Shown here in pieces: positions 7,546 through 15,549 of a stretch of DNA of 32,042 nucleotides. How positions within the stretch are numbered: position 1 is the stretch's first letter; the number at the start of each line of letters is the position of its first letter. Under the pieces are notes generated by a model. That model worked only from the letters and a program-made list of their open reading frames with translations. It made no database searches and had not been told where the DNA came from. The stretch is from Chloroflexota bacterium (GTDB lineage: Bacteria; Chloroflexota; Ktedonobacteria; Ktedonobacterales; Ktedonobacteraceae): positions 1-32,042 of the forward strand of contig CADDZH010000059.1 of the NCBI GenBank assembly GCA_902812455.1, given 5' to 3'. Position numbers and translations under genes: made by a program.

Positions 7546-9378
7546 CTATCCTTGGCTTCTTTGGGCTCCAGCTTTTTGGGTGAGGGAGGTGTTCGGCTCG
7601 TCCCGGAAGCTTTTTGCCAGAGGCACGTCCTTGAGGAAGAGTGCGGCGATGATCACCCCCGCACAGAAGATGAGCGTGGTTATGAAGCTGTGCTGGATAG
7701 CTACTGCCAGTGAGAGCCGCAACGCATCGAATACCTGGTTGAGCAGGTGCTGGACTTGTAAGGATGTTTGCGCTGATACTTTCTGCGTAATTGCAGCTAC
7801 TGTCTGGTTGTGATATGGGCCAGGGGGCACGTTGGCGGTAGCCTTTGCTACCGCGCTACGTATGGCAAATGTTTTAGCTGTCTGCATGACTGTATCGCGG
7901 TAGGCAGGGTTGACGAGCACCTGGGGATTAGTGGCGAATTTCAGCCCTGCAGGAGTGAGCTGCTTCACTGCGCTGGCTGGCAGGCGCTTCACCAATTCGG
8001 TAGCCAGGGTATTATTCACAACGGTACCGGCAATGGCGACGCCCAGTGTTTGGCCAAGCGACGTGAGATATCGCATAGCCCCTGTGCCAACGCCCATGCG
8101 AGTGCGTGGGAGTGCATTTTGTACCGCCAGCGTCACGACAGCGAAGAACATGCCGAGGCCAATGCCCGCAATGACCATATTTACGCTGGCAACAAGCAGG
8201 CTTGTGGAAGCCGTCATGAAGGTCATCAAGAAGACACCAATGGTCAGGATGATTGCGCCAGCGATCGTAATCAAGTGGTAGCGCCCAATCCTGGCAATGA
8301 CAAATCCTGCAATTGCCGAACCGGCGACAAGGCTGACTGTCAGGGGCGTGATGACCTCGCCGGAATTTGTTGCCGACTCGCCCAGCACACCTTGCAGGTA
8401 GAGCGGCAGGTAGATCACCAGCGAGAGCAATACCATACCCGATGTCAATGCGAGCAATGAATCTGCTGCGAACACCTGGTTGCGGAATGAGTCGAGTGGC
8501 AAGATCGGCTCGCTGGCGAAGCGCTCTGCAATGACAAAAGCGATATAGAGAACACTGGCAGCAACGAGGATGCCGATAACCTGCGGCGAAGTCCACGCAT
8601 AGGTCTGGTTGCCGCCCCAGGTAAGGCCAAGTAAGAGGCAGATGGTGGCGCTTGAGGCCAGTAGCGCGCCAGGAACATCGATGCGGCGGATGGCGGCCCA
8701 GCCCCTGTAGATGTTGCTGCGGGCCGAGATGTTCGATGGCAGGTAGATCAACAGGAGGGTCAGGGCGAGGATGCCTACCGGCAGGTTTATGTAGAAGACC
8801 CAGCGCCAGCGAGTTGCATCGGCAACCAGGTTGCCCAGGAGCGGGCCATGATCGGTGAGCCAGCCGCCGAGGGTAGGCCCAACCACGCTGGAGAAGCCGT
8901 AGACGCTGGCAAAGATGCCCTGCCAGCGGGCGCGTTCGGCTGGTGGGAAGATGTCACCAACGACTGTAAAAACAAGTGCAATGCCTGTCCCTGCACCCAG
9001 TCCCTGAAGAGCACGGAAAACAATCAACTGATCCATAGTGTGGGCAGCGCCTGAGAGTATAGACCCGGCCAGGAAGATCACTACACCAACTACAAAAAAC
9101 CATTTACGCCCGAACTGATCGGAAAGTTTTCCCACGATAGGGATCATAGTTGTCGAAGCGAGCAGGTAAGCCGTCACGACCCACGTGTAGCGGTCGAGAC
9201 CCTGGAGGTAGGCCGTGATTTTGGGCAGTGCGGTGCCAACTATTGTCTGATCGAGCGCTTCCAACAGCAGCGTAAGCAGCAGTGCTATCAAGACGCTGGC
9301 AAGAGCTGTGCCCCGAATACGGCGACCACTTTCCTGCTGCGGCTGCTGTTGAGTAGATATTGTAGTATGTGCATCCAT
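7546..9378 (-). CDS. MFS drug exporter, DHA2 family (14 TM)
   Basis: A 610-aa protein with about 14 membrane helices. Motif D1 is LDQTIVGTALP, motif A is GKLSDQFGRK and the antiporter motif C is GFSSVVGPTLGGWLTD. This is the DHA2 (EmrB/QacA) pattern of proton-driven multidrug exporters. A 100-residue segment before the last helix contains Ala/Val-rich stretches and is larger than in typical EmrB, as is common in high-GC and Chloroflexi homologues. The start has AGAAAGG upstream. A PadR regulator gene lies just upstream on the same strand, separated by a dispersed repeat, so substrate-responsive derepression is likely. Confidence 0.93.
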   Translation of the reverse strand: MDAHTTISTQQQPQQESGRRIRGTALASVLIALLLTLLLEALDQTIVGTALPKITAYLQGLDRYTWVVTAYLLASTTMIPIVGKLSDQFGRKWFFVVGVVIFLAGSILSGAAHTMDQLIVFRALQGLGAGTGIALVFTVVGDIFPPAERARWQGIFASVYGFSSVVGPTLGGWLTDHGPLLGNLVADATRWRWVFYINLPVGILALTLLLIYLPSNISARSNIYRGWAAIRRIDVPGALLASSATICLLLGLTWGGNQTYAWTSPQVIGILVAASVLYIAFVIAERFASEPILPLDSFRNQVFAADSLLALTSGMVLLSLVIYLPLYLQGVLGESATNSGEVITPLTVSLVAGSAIAGFVIARIGRYHLITIAGAIILTIGVFLMTFMTASTSLLVASVNMVIAGIGLGMFFAVVTLAVQNALPRTRMGVGTGAMRYLTSLGQTLGVAIAGTVVNNTLATELVKRLPASAVKQLTPAGLKFATNPQVLVNPAYRDTVMQTAKTFAIRSAVAKATANVPPGPYHNQTVAAITQKVSAQTSLQVQHLLNQVFDALRLSLAVAIQHSFITTLIFCAGVIIAALFLKDVPLAKSFRDEPNTSLTQKAGAQRSQG

Positions 9379-9425
9379 ATTTTAGCCTTTCTCGTGAATC
9401 GTTATTCTTCAATGATGGATGGTAG

Positions 9426-9458
9426 CCTGGTCCCCACAGGGGAGGCCACTACATGTCT
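9426..9458 (+). repeat. Dispersed repeat R1, single arm
   Basis: This 33-bp copy matches the right arm of the inverted pair at 188-220 (reverse complement) at 29 of 33 positions. It lies in the 86-bp gap between the padR gene and the MFS exporter gene. Confidence 0.75.
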
Positions 9459-9464
9459 AGGGCA

Positions 9465-10067
9465 TTAGGGATTAATCCCAGTTTCTTGAGTATGTTTGTT
9501 TTCTGCGGCCTGAATATGTGCGACCTCTTTTTCGCGTAACTGCTTTGCCCAGTCCAATTCCATTTGCCACTCGTTCGCAAATTGGTTGAGCACATCCAGC
9601 GTCCCCTCCAGGCGTCGTGCGGGCATATAGTACTGCCCTGCTGTCTCTTCTAGCAGTTCCTTTGCCTGTGTCTTCATATAGAGCACGTGAGTCTGGCAAT
9701 AGTTAATGTAGTGATCATAGAGGTAGAGGCGCTCGTCCGGCTGCAAGAGCTCCATGTAAGGAACTTTAAAGCGGAAGAACTTTTGATACTCTCCCGGGTT
9801 GGAAGTTGTATCCATCATCAGGCGGTGGAAATGCTTACGTCCTGCTTCTGTGATCACAAATGACCGTGTTTGGCGGTCTCCATGCCGTTCATTTCCTCGA
9901 TCAGAGACAGCAATAAGATCCTCTTTCTCCAACCTGGCCAGTAGAGGGTAGAGCGTTCCATTGCTGACCTTTGCATACGGTCCTATCATATCGTTGGTGA
10001 TCTTCGCTATCAGATAGCCATGAAGCGGGCTATACATCAATAGCGAAAGGATAATCAGTTCGTACAT
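9465..10067 (-). CDS. PadR family transcriptional regulator
   Basis: A 200-aa protein. The N-terminal winged helix starts MYELIILSLLMYSPLHGYLIAKI and includes the family's KVSNGTLYPLLARLEKEDLI and RSFVITEAGRKHF segments. The longer C-terminal helical part (from about residue 100) fits the two-domain PadR/Vir-type subgroup. The start at 10067 is chosen because family members begin at MYEL and because an ideal palindrome (10129-10143) would otherwise fall on the start codon; a frame extension to 10130 is possible. It most likely represses itself and the downstream DHA2 exporter. Confidence 0.9.
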   Translation of the reverse strand: MYELIILSLLMYSPLHGYLIAKITNDMIGPYAKVSNGTLYPLLARLEKEDLIAVSDRGNERHGDRQTRSFVITEAGRKHFHRLMMDTTSNPGEYQKFFRFKVPYMELLQPDERLYLYDHYINYCQTHVLYMKTQAKELLEETAGQYYMPARRLEGTLDVLNQFANEWQMELDWAKQLREKEVAHIQAAENKHTQETGINP

Positions 10068-10128
10068 ATGTAATCTAACCCGATTTCGTCTTTCTTTCCA
10101 TTGTCTTGCATAGACCTGTGTAACTAAC

Positions 10129-10143
10129 ATGTCTCTTAGACAT
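10129..10143. promoter_or_regulatory. Candidate PadR operator
   Basis: A perfect palindrome ATGTCT-CTT-AGACAT. PadR proteins typically recognise ATGT and ACAT half-sites separated by 7-8 bases, and this site has ATGT-N7-ACAT. It lies about 62 bp upstream of the padR start, where an autoregulatory operator is expected. Confidence 0.5.
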
Positions 10144-10294
10144 ATCTAACGGTCATATTATGGGGAAGAAATGGAGATTTGTCAAGGGGGATGGTGCAGG
10201 ATGTCTTGTAAGAGGAGAGGGTTTTGATGTACAGTAGGGTTATAGACAAGGGTAGCTATAGTAAGCGAGAAAAGGTCGAGAAGGAGTTTTTACA

Positions 10295-10585
10295 ATGTCT
10301 CAGGAGGAACTTTTGCAGGAAAAACGTGAGGATATATTGCGCATTGCGAGAAAGTATGGAGCCTATAATGTGCGGGTGTTTGGTTCTGTTGCCCATGGAG
10401 AAGCCGACGAAAAAAGCGATATCGATTTGCTGGTCAATATGGAACGAGGACGTAGCCTCCTCGATCTTGCAGGTCTTTCCATAGAGCTTGAAGAACTGCT
10501 AGGTTGCAATGTAGATGTTATAACAGAACCGGGGCTGAAAGAGCGTATTCGCGATCGTGTGCTGAAGGAAGCGGTGGCTTTGTGA
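10295..10585 (+). CDS. mntA: MntA-type nucleotidyltransferase antitoxin
   Basis: A 96-aa minimal nucleotidyltransferase. The active site is intact: G30-S31 in [20 protein letters not shown], the metal-binding D42 and D44, and a third acid at D74 in CNVDVI. In the MNT/HEPN toxin-antitoxin class, MntA adds AMP groups to a tyrosine of HepT and so silences this RNase. AAGGAG lies nine bases before the ATG. The stop overlaps the GTG start of the adjacent HEPN gene (GTGA), as in standard mntA-hepT operons. The partner toxin is truncated, so this may now be an orphan antitoxin. Confidence 0.9.
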   Translation: MSQEELLQEKREDILRIARKYGAYNVRVFGSVAHGEADEKSDIDLLVNMERGRSLLDLAGLSIELEELLGCNVDVITEPGLKERIRDRVLKEAVAL

Positions 10586-10782
10586 GAGATACAAATGAGC
10601 GATTGCGTGATATCCAGGAAGCTATTGATTGCATCACAAAGTATACCAGCCAGGGACGTGAAAAATTCGATCAAGATGAGCTGATACAAAACTGGGTAAT
10701 CCGGCATCTTGAGATCATTGGTGAAGCTGGACGTATGATAACACAAAGGGTAATGCATGATACATTACCCCCTATGAGGTGA
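10582..10782 (+). pseudogene. Truncated HepT-like (HEPN/DUF86) toxin gene
   Basis: From the GTG at 10582 the frame encodes 66 aa ([18 protein letters not shown], then DELIQNWVIRHLEIIGEA) that match the N-terminal two helices of HepT/DUF86 proteins. Family members are about 105-140 aa and carry the RNase motif R-x4-6-H after a LPW-x-x-I-x-GMR segment. Here the frame ends LPPMR-stop, so the catalytic motif and C-terminal helices are absent. The stop codon lies within the AGGTGA ribosome binding site of the next gene, which suggests a deletion joined the two. It is probably inactive as a toxin, but could still bind MntA. Confidence 0.75.
10748..10770. repeat. Hairpin at the truncated end of hepT
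   Basis: An 8-bp perfect inverted repeat, GGGTAATG (10748-10755) and CATTACCC (10763-10770), has a 7-nt loop. It sits in the last codons of the truncated hepT, where homology to the family stops, and may mark the deletion junction or attenuate transcription. Confidence 0.5.
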
Positions 10783-10785
10783 AAA

Positions 10786-11586
10786 GTGAGTAACGAACAA
10801 GAGCTAATCCCCATAGAACAGCAAACCCTCATGTTCTATGGCAAACCAATTGTTGTGGTACGTCTTCCTGATAGCCGGCCAGCAGCCGTCATCCGCTATT
10901 TTTGTGAAAACATGCAGATTGATACGGCTGCCCAGATTCAACGCATTCAACGAACTGAGGTGATCACCGGCGATCTCGTCTACGTAGTGGTACAAACCGA
11001 GGGAGGCCCGCAACGGATGGCAGCGCTTGTATTGCATAGCGTTCCCTTCTGGCTTGCTGGCATTGACCCAAAGCGGGTACGTGAAGATATCCGGCCCGAG
11101 ATACTGCGCTACCAGCGTGAAGCGGTCGATGTTCTCTACGCCTGGGCTTCAGCTCCAAAAGTAAAACCCACCGCTATCGTTCCCTCTGAACCGATCACAG
11201 AGCCGCCTACACCTGGACCAGAGGCCGCTATTGATGAGTGGATTACCTATCACCAGCAGATGCTTGCTGTACTGGAATGGCAGCGTGATATAGAACACTG
11301 GAGGGGCAACATTGAAGAACGGCTGGAAGGTGTTGAAGCGATGGTTGACCTTATCCCTGAGATTTTGGAACGGCTCGGGCCTGAAACCTTGACACCTGAA
11401 CACCAGCGCTCAGTCCAGGGCATGGTCAAACATCTGCATGATGCAACTGGCAAGCCCTATGGCACCATTTACGACGAGCTGAGGACAGCGTTTAGCGTCC
11501 CACGCTACCAAGAAATTCCAGAATCTGAGTGGAGCAAAGTAACCAATTGGTTTCAAGTTCAGATCGAACGAGCAAAGAAGAAATAG
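10786..11586 (+). CDS. Phage-antirepressor N-terminal domain (P22_AR_N-like) protein
   Basis: A 266-aa protein. Residues about 8-125 (TLMFYGKPIVVVRLPDSRPAAVIRYFCENMQID, then VPFWLAGIDPKRV) match the N-terminal domain of P22-type antirepressors, including the characteristic PFWLAGI. The C-terminal half is helical and charged and I do not recognise it. It starts with a GTG preceded by GAGGTGAAAA. Such proteins occur in prophages but also as isolated chromosomal genes in Ktedonobacteria; no other phage gene is visible here. It follows the truncated HEPN gene after 3 bp, so it is probably transcribed with the mntA locus. Confidence 0.8.
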   Translation: MSNEQELIPIEQQTLMFYGKPIVVVRLPDSRPAAVIRYFCENMQIDTAAQIQRIQRTEVITGDLVYVVVQTEGGPQRMAALVLHSVPFWLAGIDPKRVREDIRPEILRYQREAVDVLYAWASAPKVKPTAIVPSEPITEPPTPGPEAAIDEWITYHQQMLAVLEWQRDIEHWRGNIEERLEGVEAMVDLIPEILERLGPETLTPEHQRSVQGMVKHLHDATGKPYGTIYDELRTAFSVPRYQEIPESEWSKVTNWFQVQIERAKKK

Positions 11587-11664
11587 CTCTGGTGCAGCCG
11601 GTGCAAACGGCAGGATCTTACTTCTATGGGTATGAACTCAACCGCTGATTTGACAAGCCTGAGG

Positions 11665-11697
11665 GACCCTTATTACCTGCCTCCCAGGCAGGGCGGG
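11665..11697. repeat. Nested intergenic hairpin
   Basis: The inner stem CCTGCCT-CCC-AGGCAGG (11676-11692) is flanked by GACCC and GGGTC as an outer stem. It lies in the 150-bp gap between the antirepressor gene and the GNAT gene. No T run follows, so it is a repeat or attenuator-like structure rather than a clear terminator. Confidence 0.45.
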
Positions 11698-11737
11698 TCG
11701 TCCTGCAAGACCCAAGAAAAGATCGAGAAGGATGACT

Positions 11738-12244
11738 ATGAGCGTAACCTCTCGCCCCTTTAGCGGCAACAATGACTTTCGCTTGCTGAAGGAATTCGTC
11801 ACCTCTGTAATGCAACACGATATGCAGCATAGCTATTGGCACGTAGGCGACGTGATCTGGGGTCTATACCAGAACACGATCTTTGACCCGTCTCAGAATG
11901 TGCGTATCTGGGAAAACGAGCGCAGAGAGTTACTTGGCTTTGCATGGAGAGAATCGCATGTTTCCTATTGTATTTGCTGGCTCGACCCTGTGAATAAGAT
12001 CGGTGAATTCGAGCCTGTAGGTACCAGCTCAGCTTTTCGAGGAAAAGGATTAGGCAAGGCCATAATGCTGGAAGGGCTGCGTCGCTTGAGAGCATTCGGT
12101 ATGCAAACGGCTATCGTTTGCACAGGAGGAGATAACGAGGTCGCTAGAAATTTGTATGAATCGGCTGGCTTTCGCGTCTATAACAGATCCTATGACTATA
12201 GTAAGCAGCTAACTATGATCCCGATACCTGACAGAGAAGGCTAG
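11738..12244 (+). CDS. GNAT family N-acetyltransferase
   Basis: A 168-aa protein. The acetyl-CoA signature is visible as VGTSSAFRGKGLGKAIMLEGLRRLRAFG, followed by NEVARNLYESAGFRVYNR. The N-terminal 80 residues form the variable acceptor-binding part. The ATG at 11738 is preferred over the ATG six bases upstream because GAGAAGGA then sits at normal spacing. The substrate is unknown. The DUF4177-like gene follows after 32 bp on the same strand. Confidence 0.88.
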   Translation: MSVTSRPFSGNNDFRLLKEFVTSVMQHDMQHSYWHVGDVIWGLYQNTIFDPSQNVRIWENERRELLGFAWRESHVSYCICWLDPVNKIGEFEPVGTSSAFRGKGLGKAIMLEGLRRLRAFGMQTAIVCTGGDNEVARNLYESAGFRVYNRSYDYSKQLTMIPIPDREG

Positions 12245-12276
12245 CAACCTTTGTCAAATGAGAAAGGAATCGAAAG

Positions 12277-12621
12277 ATGCCTGCATGGGAATACTGCGAA
12301 GTAGCCTGGACGCCGAAGCGGGTCGTGATCCACGTCTATAGTGATTATGCCCCATATGAAGGAGTGCAGAAGCCAGAGGAATGGGGAGCGTTACTTACCC
12401 AGCTAGGAGCCGATGGCTGGGAGCTTGTGGGAGTAGTGCCTGGCAGGCCTGCTATCCACGTTCTCTATTACTTTAAGCGAGCGTACGAAGCATCTGCAAA
12501 AGCTGGATGGGAAGAGCGCCAGGTAAAGTTGAGAGCGCATTCAAGGGAGTATGAGGCGATGTTGAAGGAACAGAAGGCGGATGTTCTCCAGCCTCACGAG
12601 CGCGAGTCAGAGGCTAGCTGA
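12277..12621 (+). CDS. DUF4177-like small protein
   Basis: A 114-aa protein beginning MPAWEYCEVAW and containing LLTQLGADGWELVGVV. This WEY...L-x-x-G-x-D-GWELV pattern is typical of DUF4177 and related small proteins of unknown function. The C-terminal third (about 72-114) is charged and helical and probably unstructured at the end. AAAGGAATCGAAAG precedes the ATG. It sits between a GNAT gene and the GH4 glycosidase gene, 49 bp before the latter, probably in the same transcript. Confidence 0.7.
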   Translation: MPAWEYCEVAWTPKRVVIHVYSDYAPYEGVQKPEEWGALLTQLGADGWELVGVVPGRPAIHVLYYFKRAYEASAKAGWEERQVKLRAHSREYEAMLKEQKADVLQPHERESEAS

Positions 12622-12670
12622 TCCATGTTGAGGCAAGGTGTCTATCCCTGTTTCTTAGCCGGAGGAACTG

Positions 12671-13996
12671 ATGATAAAGGTCGCGCTTATTGGTGCGGGG
12701 AGTACGGTATTTGCCGTGGAGACAATGACGGATATCCTGGCAATTGAGGGGCTGGATTCTGGCACGTTTGCCCTGGTTGACCTGGACAGCGAGCGCCTTG
12801 AGCTGGCACACGAGGTTGCCGAGCAACTGATCAAGGATACCGGCAAATCGTGGACGGTGCAGGCCACTACTGGCCGCAGGAGTGTGCTCCCCGGCTGCGA
12901 CTACGTGATCAACATGATCGAGGTTGGTGGGCTGGCAACGGTACAGGATGATTACGCTATCCCAATGAAATACGGCGTCGATCAATGTGTTGGTGATACC
13001 ATCGGGCCGGGAGGCATCTTCAAATACCTGCGTACCGCGCCGTCCTGGCTGGCGATCTGCCGTGATATTGAAGAACTCTGTCCTCGCGCGCTGGTGATCA
13101 ACTACACCAATCCGATGCCGGCCATGACACTAACCGCGCTGCGAGCTACCTCTCTGCAGGTGGTTGGCCTTTGCCGTTCGGTCGTGGAAACTGCCTATAT
13201 GCTGGCGGATTACGCGAATGTGCCTTATGAGCAGATGCACTATCGCTGCGCGGGTATTAATCACCTCGCCTGGTTCGTCACACTCGAAATGGATGGCGAA
13301 GACCTCTACCCGCGCGTGCTGCGTGCTGCTGAAGACCCTGAGATTTACCGGCAAGACCCCATTCGCTTCGAGATGCTGCGCCAGTTTGGGGCTTTCGTGA
13401 CCGAGGAAAGCGGGCATGTCTCCGAATATGTGCCTTACTTCCGCAAGCGGAAGGATGTCCTCGAGCAGTTTACACGCATAAACCGCTCTCTTGAAGGCGG
13501 CTGGCGTGCAAGGGCGTGGCCGGTGGAACGTGCAGAGCATGATTGGGCGCTGCGTCGAGACCTGGAACGCGAGCGCAGGGGCGAGCGTGTATTTTTTCTT
13601 GAACGCGGTCTGGATTATGGCTCCTATGTCATTGAAGGGCAGGCTTTGAACCGCCCGCAGGTGATTCATGGCAATGTTGCCAATAGCCGGCTGATCGAAA
13701 ATCTACCGCAGGATGGCTGCGTTGAGGTTGCCTGCCTTGTCGATGGCAATGGCATCCGGCCCATTCATTTTGGCAGGCTGCCTACGCAGCTGGCGGCTTT
13801 GGATAGCGCACATATGATGGTTCACGATCTCCTGGTGCAGTCACTGCTACATGAAGACCGTGAGGCGGCAGTTCACGCGCTTATGCTCGATCCGTTGACA
13901 GCAGCGGTCTGCTCCGCGACCGAGATCCGGCAGATGTTCGATGAGATGGCCGCGAAGCAACAGGCCTATCTCCCACACTTTATCAACCCGGTATAG
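12671..13996 (+). CDS. Glycoside hydrolase family 4 enzyme (alpha-galactosidase/alpha-glucosidase-like)
   Basis: A 441-aa enzyme of GH4, which cleaves glycosides by an NAD- and Mn-dependent redox elimination. The N-terminal Rossmann fold is KVALIGAGST, with the acidic end of beta2 at VDLD (37-40). Family motifs are GDTIGPGGIFKYLRT (108-122), NYTNPM (144-149), GLCRSV with metal ligand C168, and GINHLAW with metal ligand H198. The lack of a phosphate-binding signature that I can recognise leaves the exact sugar open; overall similarity is to the MelA/AglA branch. AGCCGGAGGAACTG precedes the ATG. It is followed after 9 bp by an SCP2-domain gene. Confidence 0.9.
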   Translation: MIKVALIGAGSTVFAVETMTDILAIEGLDSGTFALVDLDSERLELAHEVAEQLIKDTGKSWTVQATTGRRSVLPGCDYVINMIEVGGLATVQDDYAIPMKYGVDQCVGDTIGPGGIFKYLRTAPSWLAICRDIEELCPRALVINYTNPMPAMTLTALRATSLQVVGLCRSVVETAYMLADYANVPYEQMHYRCAGINHLAWFVTLEMDGEDLYPRVLRAAEDPEIYRQDPIRFEMLRQFGAFVTEESGHVSEYVPYFRKRKDVLEQFTRINRSLEGGWRARAWPVERAEHDWALRRDLERERRGERVFFLERGLDYGSYVIEGQALNRPQVIHGNVANSRLIENLPQDGCVEVACLVDGNGIRPIHFGRLPTQLAALDSAHMMVHDLLVQSLLHEDREAAVHALMLDPLTAAVCSATEIRQMFDEMAAKQQAYLPHFINPV

Positions 13997-14005
13997 GAGG
14001 CTTTG

Positions 14006-14332
14006 ATGGCTGATATTGTCCCGTATTTAGAGCGCATCTGCGATCGCTTTGAGCAACCTGAAGTGCAAGAGGCATTTCGCGGTTTTGCTAAAACCATCCA
14101 GTTCATATTCCCCGATCTCCAGCGCAACTTTACCCTGGCAATTGCCGAGGATGGCAGCGCTGCGCTGGCTGAGCAGACGCTTGCCCAACCAGATGTCACA
14201 GTCACCACTTCCAGCGATTTGCTCGCTGGTATCCTGGACCGCAAGGTCAACCCGGTCAATGCCTACATCACTCGCAAACTCAAAGTCAGCGGTGATATGG
14301 GGGATCTGCTGAGATTGCAGAAGCTACTATGA
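14006..14332 (+). CDS. SCP2 sterol-binding domain protein
   Basis: A 108-aa protein matching a single SCP2 domain: FTLAIAEDGSAALAEQTLAQPDVTVTTSSDLLAGILDRKVNPVNAYITRKLKVSGDMGDLLRLQKLL. The KLKVSGDMG segment is a typical C-terminal SCP2 motif. Such domains bind lipids or hydrophobic ligands. AGGAGG lies five bases before the ATG at 14006; a TTG three bases earlier is in frame but too close. It follows the GH4 gene by 9 bp, so it is in the same operon. Confidence 0.88.
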   Translation: MADIVPYLERICDRFEQPEVQEAFRGFAKTIQFIFPDLQRNFTLAIAEDGSAALAEQTLAQPDVTVTTSSDLLAGILDRKVNPVNAYITRKLKVSGDMGDLLRLQKLL

Positions 14333-14581
14333 AGGAAACAGTCAGTCTTGAGAATAAGAAACATGGGACAGATGTAACTGATCACTTTCACGTGAAACCG
14401 ATTGTGTCTTTGCAACGTGTCAAAAGATGATGAGTATAGTGTGAGGGGCCTCAAGTGCACTAGCATCAGGAGCAACATAGCGATGGAACTGCTCCTGTGA
14501 GGTCTCAGCGCTAGTATACAACAGAGGCAGTTTGGCTACTTCCTCTGGCGAAAATGTAGTCAGGAATGAGGAGTGAGAGAT

Positions 14582-14863
14582 ATGAGAAATGCCTTCAATC
14601 GATTGATAGTTCTCGTAGCAAGCTTTGTCTCGTTTGGTTTCGGCATTATCGTGTTGTTGCTCCTGGCCGGCTGGCTTACGCCCGGCGAGGTCAGCACGTA
14701 TGGCACGATCCTGTTTAGTATCTGGAACTTCTTCGCGCAAATGCGCCATACTAATCCACTCTTTGACATCCTTGTTGGAGCCATATGTGCCTTCGTGGGC
14801 CTGGTCGTTTTCATCGCGGAACTTTTCCCGGCCAGAACCCAACCGATGCGTCAACCGATGTAA
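14582..14863 (+). CDS. Small two-TM membrane protein, AmaP-like
   Basis: A 93-aa protein with two membrane helices (about 8-30 and 60-82), a polar loop between them and a short basic tail. The opening MRNAFNRLIVLVASF and overall pattern resemble AmaP (alkaline-shock membrane anchor) proteins, but no Asp23-family gene is adjacent, so the name is tentative. The ATG at 14582 is chosen because GAGGAG lies nine bases upstream; a GTG at 14573 is in frame but leaves no room for a ribosome binding site. The 250 bp upstream contain no gene I can support. Confidence 0.65.
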   Translation: MRNAFNRLIVLVASFVSFGFGIIVLLLLAGWLTPGEVSTYGTILFSIWNFFAQMRHTNPLFDILVGAICAFVGLVVFIAELFPARTQPMRQPM

Positions 14864-14897
14864 CTGCTCATTCTCCCTGATGTCCAGGGACCGGCGT

Positions 14898-15099
14898 CCT
14901 GATGAACTTTTCCGATCAAATCGGGGTAATTAGGACCCGGATCGTATCTGTAGGAACAAGGAGTGGAGATGAGGATGGGAGGAGTCCTTGTGCTTGTCCG
15001 GATGGCGAGGATGGGACAGGCACCGGGCCCCCCTCCCATCTCCTCATTTACCCCCTGTCCCTACAGCCTTTCCCCATGCGGTTGTCAAAGTTCATCAGG
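14898..15099. mobile_element. 202-bp MITE-like inverted-repeat element
   Basis: Perfect 13-bp terminal inverted repeats CCTGATGAACTTT (14898-14910) and its complement (15087-15099) enclose a second, imperfect 35-bp inverted pair (14950-14984 and 15030-15064). The whole unit can fold into one long hairpin. The left end (TGAACTTTTCCGATCAAATCGG pattern) resembles the ends of the element at 27968-28128, suggesting one family. It has no coding capacity. It occupies most of the 425-bp gene-free stretch 14864-15288, in which I see no other feature. Confidence 0.65.
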
Positions 15100-15288
15100 C
15101 CTTGTAGGGGATGCTGATATTCCTCGATTCGACCATCAAACATCATTAGAGCGTTTCGCAACTTTACCTGGAGATCCAGCAGTCGGCCGCCTTTGATGTG
15201 ACGGCGTACAAGTCATAGAGAAAGCACAAGAAGACTAAAATCCTATCCAGCAGTAGTTTGAGAAGGAACTGCCTGAGCTGTTGGGGTA

Positions 15289-15549
15289 TTAGGCTTTGCT
15301 GGAAAGTGTCCATATGTCTTTGATCAGGAATTGTTGAAAATCGAATATTTGCTGGCTTAGGCGTTCATTAGCTGTCATCTCCGGCCTCGGATCGACATAG
15401 TAGACTCCGTCTAGTCGGTTCAAAGCCACAGTGTAGCCTAAAAAATGATTGCTTTTGAACGTGGAGTTGACGCCAAACATATTGTTGCCTCTAATAGCGC
15501 GTTGCACATCGTGAAGAAAAATAGCAATCACAGGTATATCTCTGCCCAT
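15289..15549 (-). pseudogene. Possible restriction-endonuclease C-terminal remnant
   Basis: An 86-aa frame beginning MGRDIPVIAIFLHDVQRAIRG and continuing NNMFGVNSTFKSNHFLGYT, VYYVDPRPEM and a helical tail. The protein looks like genuine coding sequence, but I do not recognise the family. It overlaps the last 22 bp of the adjacent DNA methyltransferase gene on the same strand, the place where a cognate type II restriction enzyme is often found, yet it is much shorter than such enzymes. A stop eight codons upstream rules out an N-terminal extension. I infer a truncated restriction partner; a complete small protein of other function is possible. Confidence 0.4.

Noticed and set aside
10224..10484. 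86-codon plus-strand frame overlapping mntA in another frame
   Set aside because: The protein has no family pattern, while mntA in the overlapping frame has all catalytic residues.
10786..11586. Prophage boundary suggested by the antirepressor-domain gene
   Set aside because: No integrase, structural or lysis gene, attachment site or tRNA is visible around it.
14420..14854. 144-codon minus-strand frame overlapping the small two-TM protein
   Set aside because: The part past 14582 mirrors the plus-strand gene, which has a good ribosome binding site and membrane pattern. The tail (14420-14575) looks somewhat protein-like, but I recognise no family and no start site fits it.
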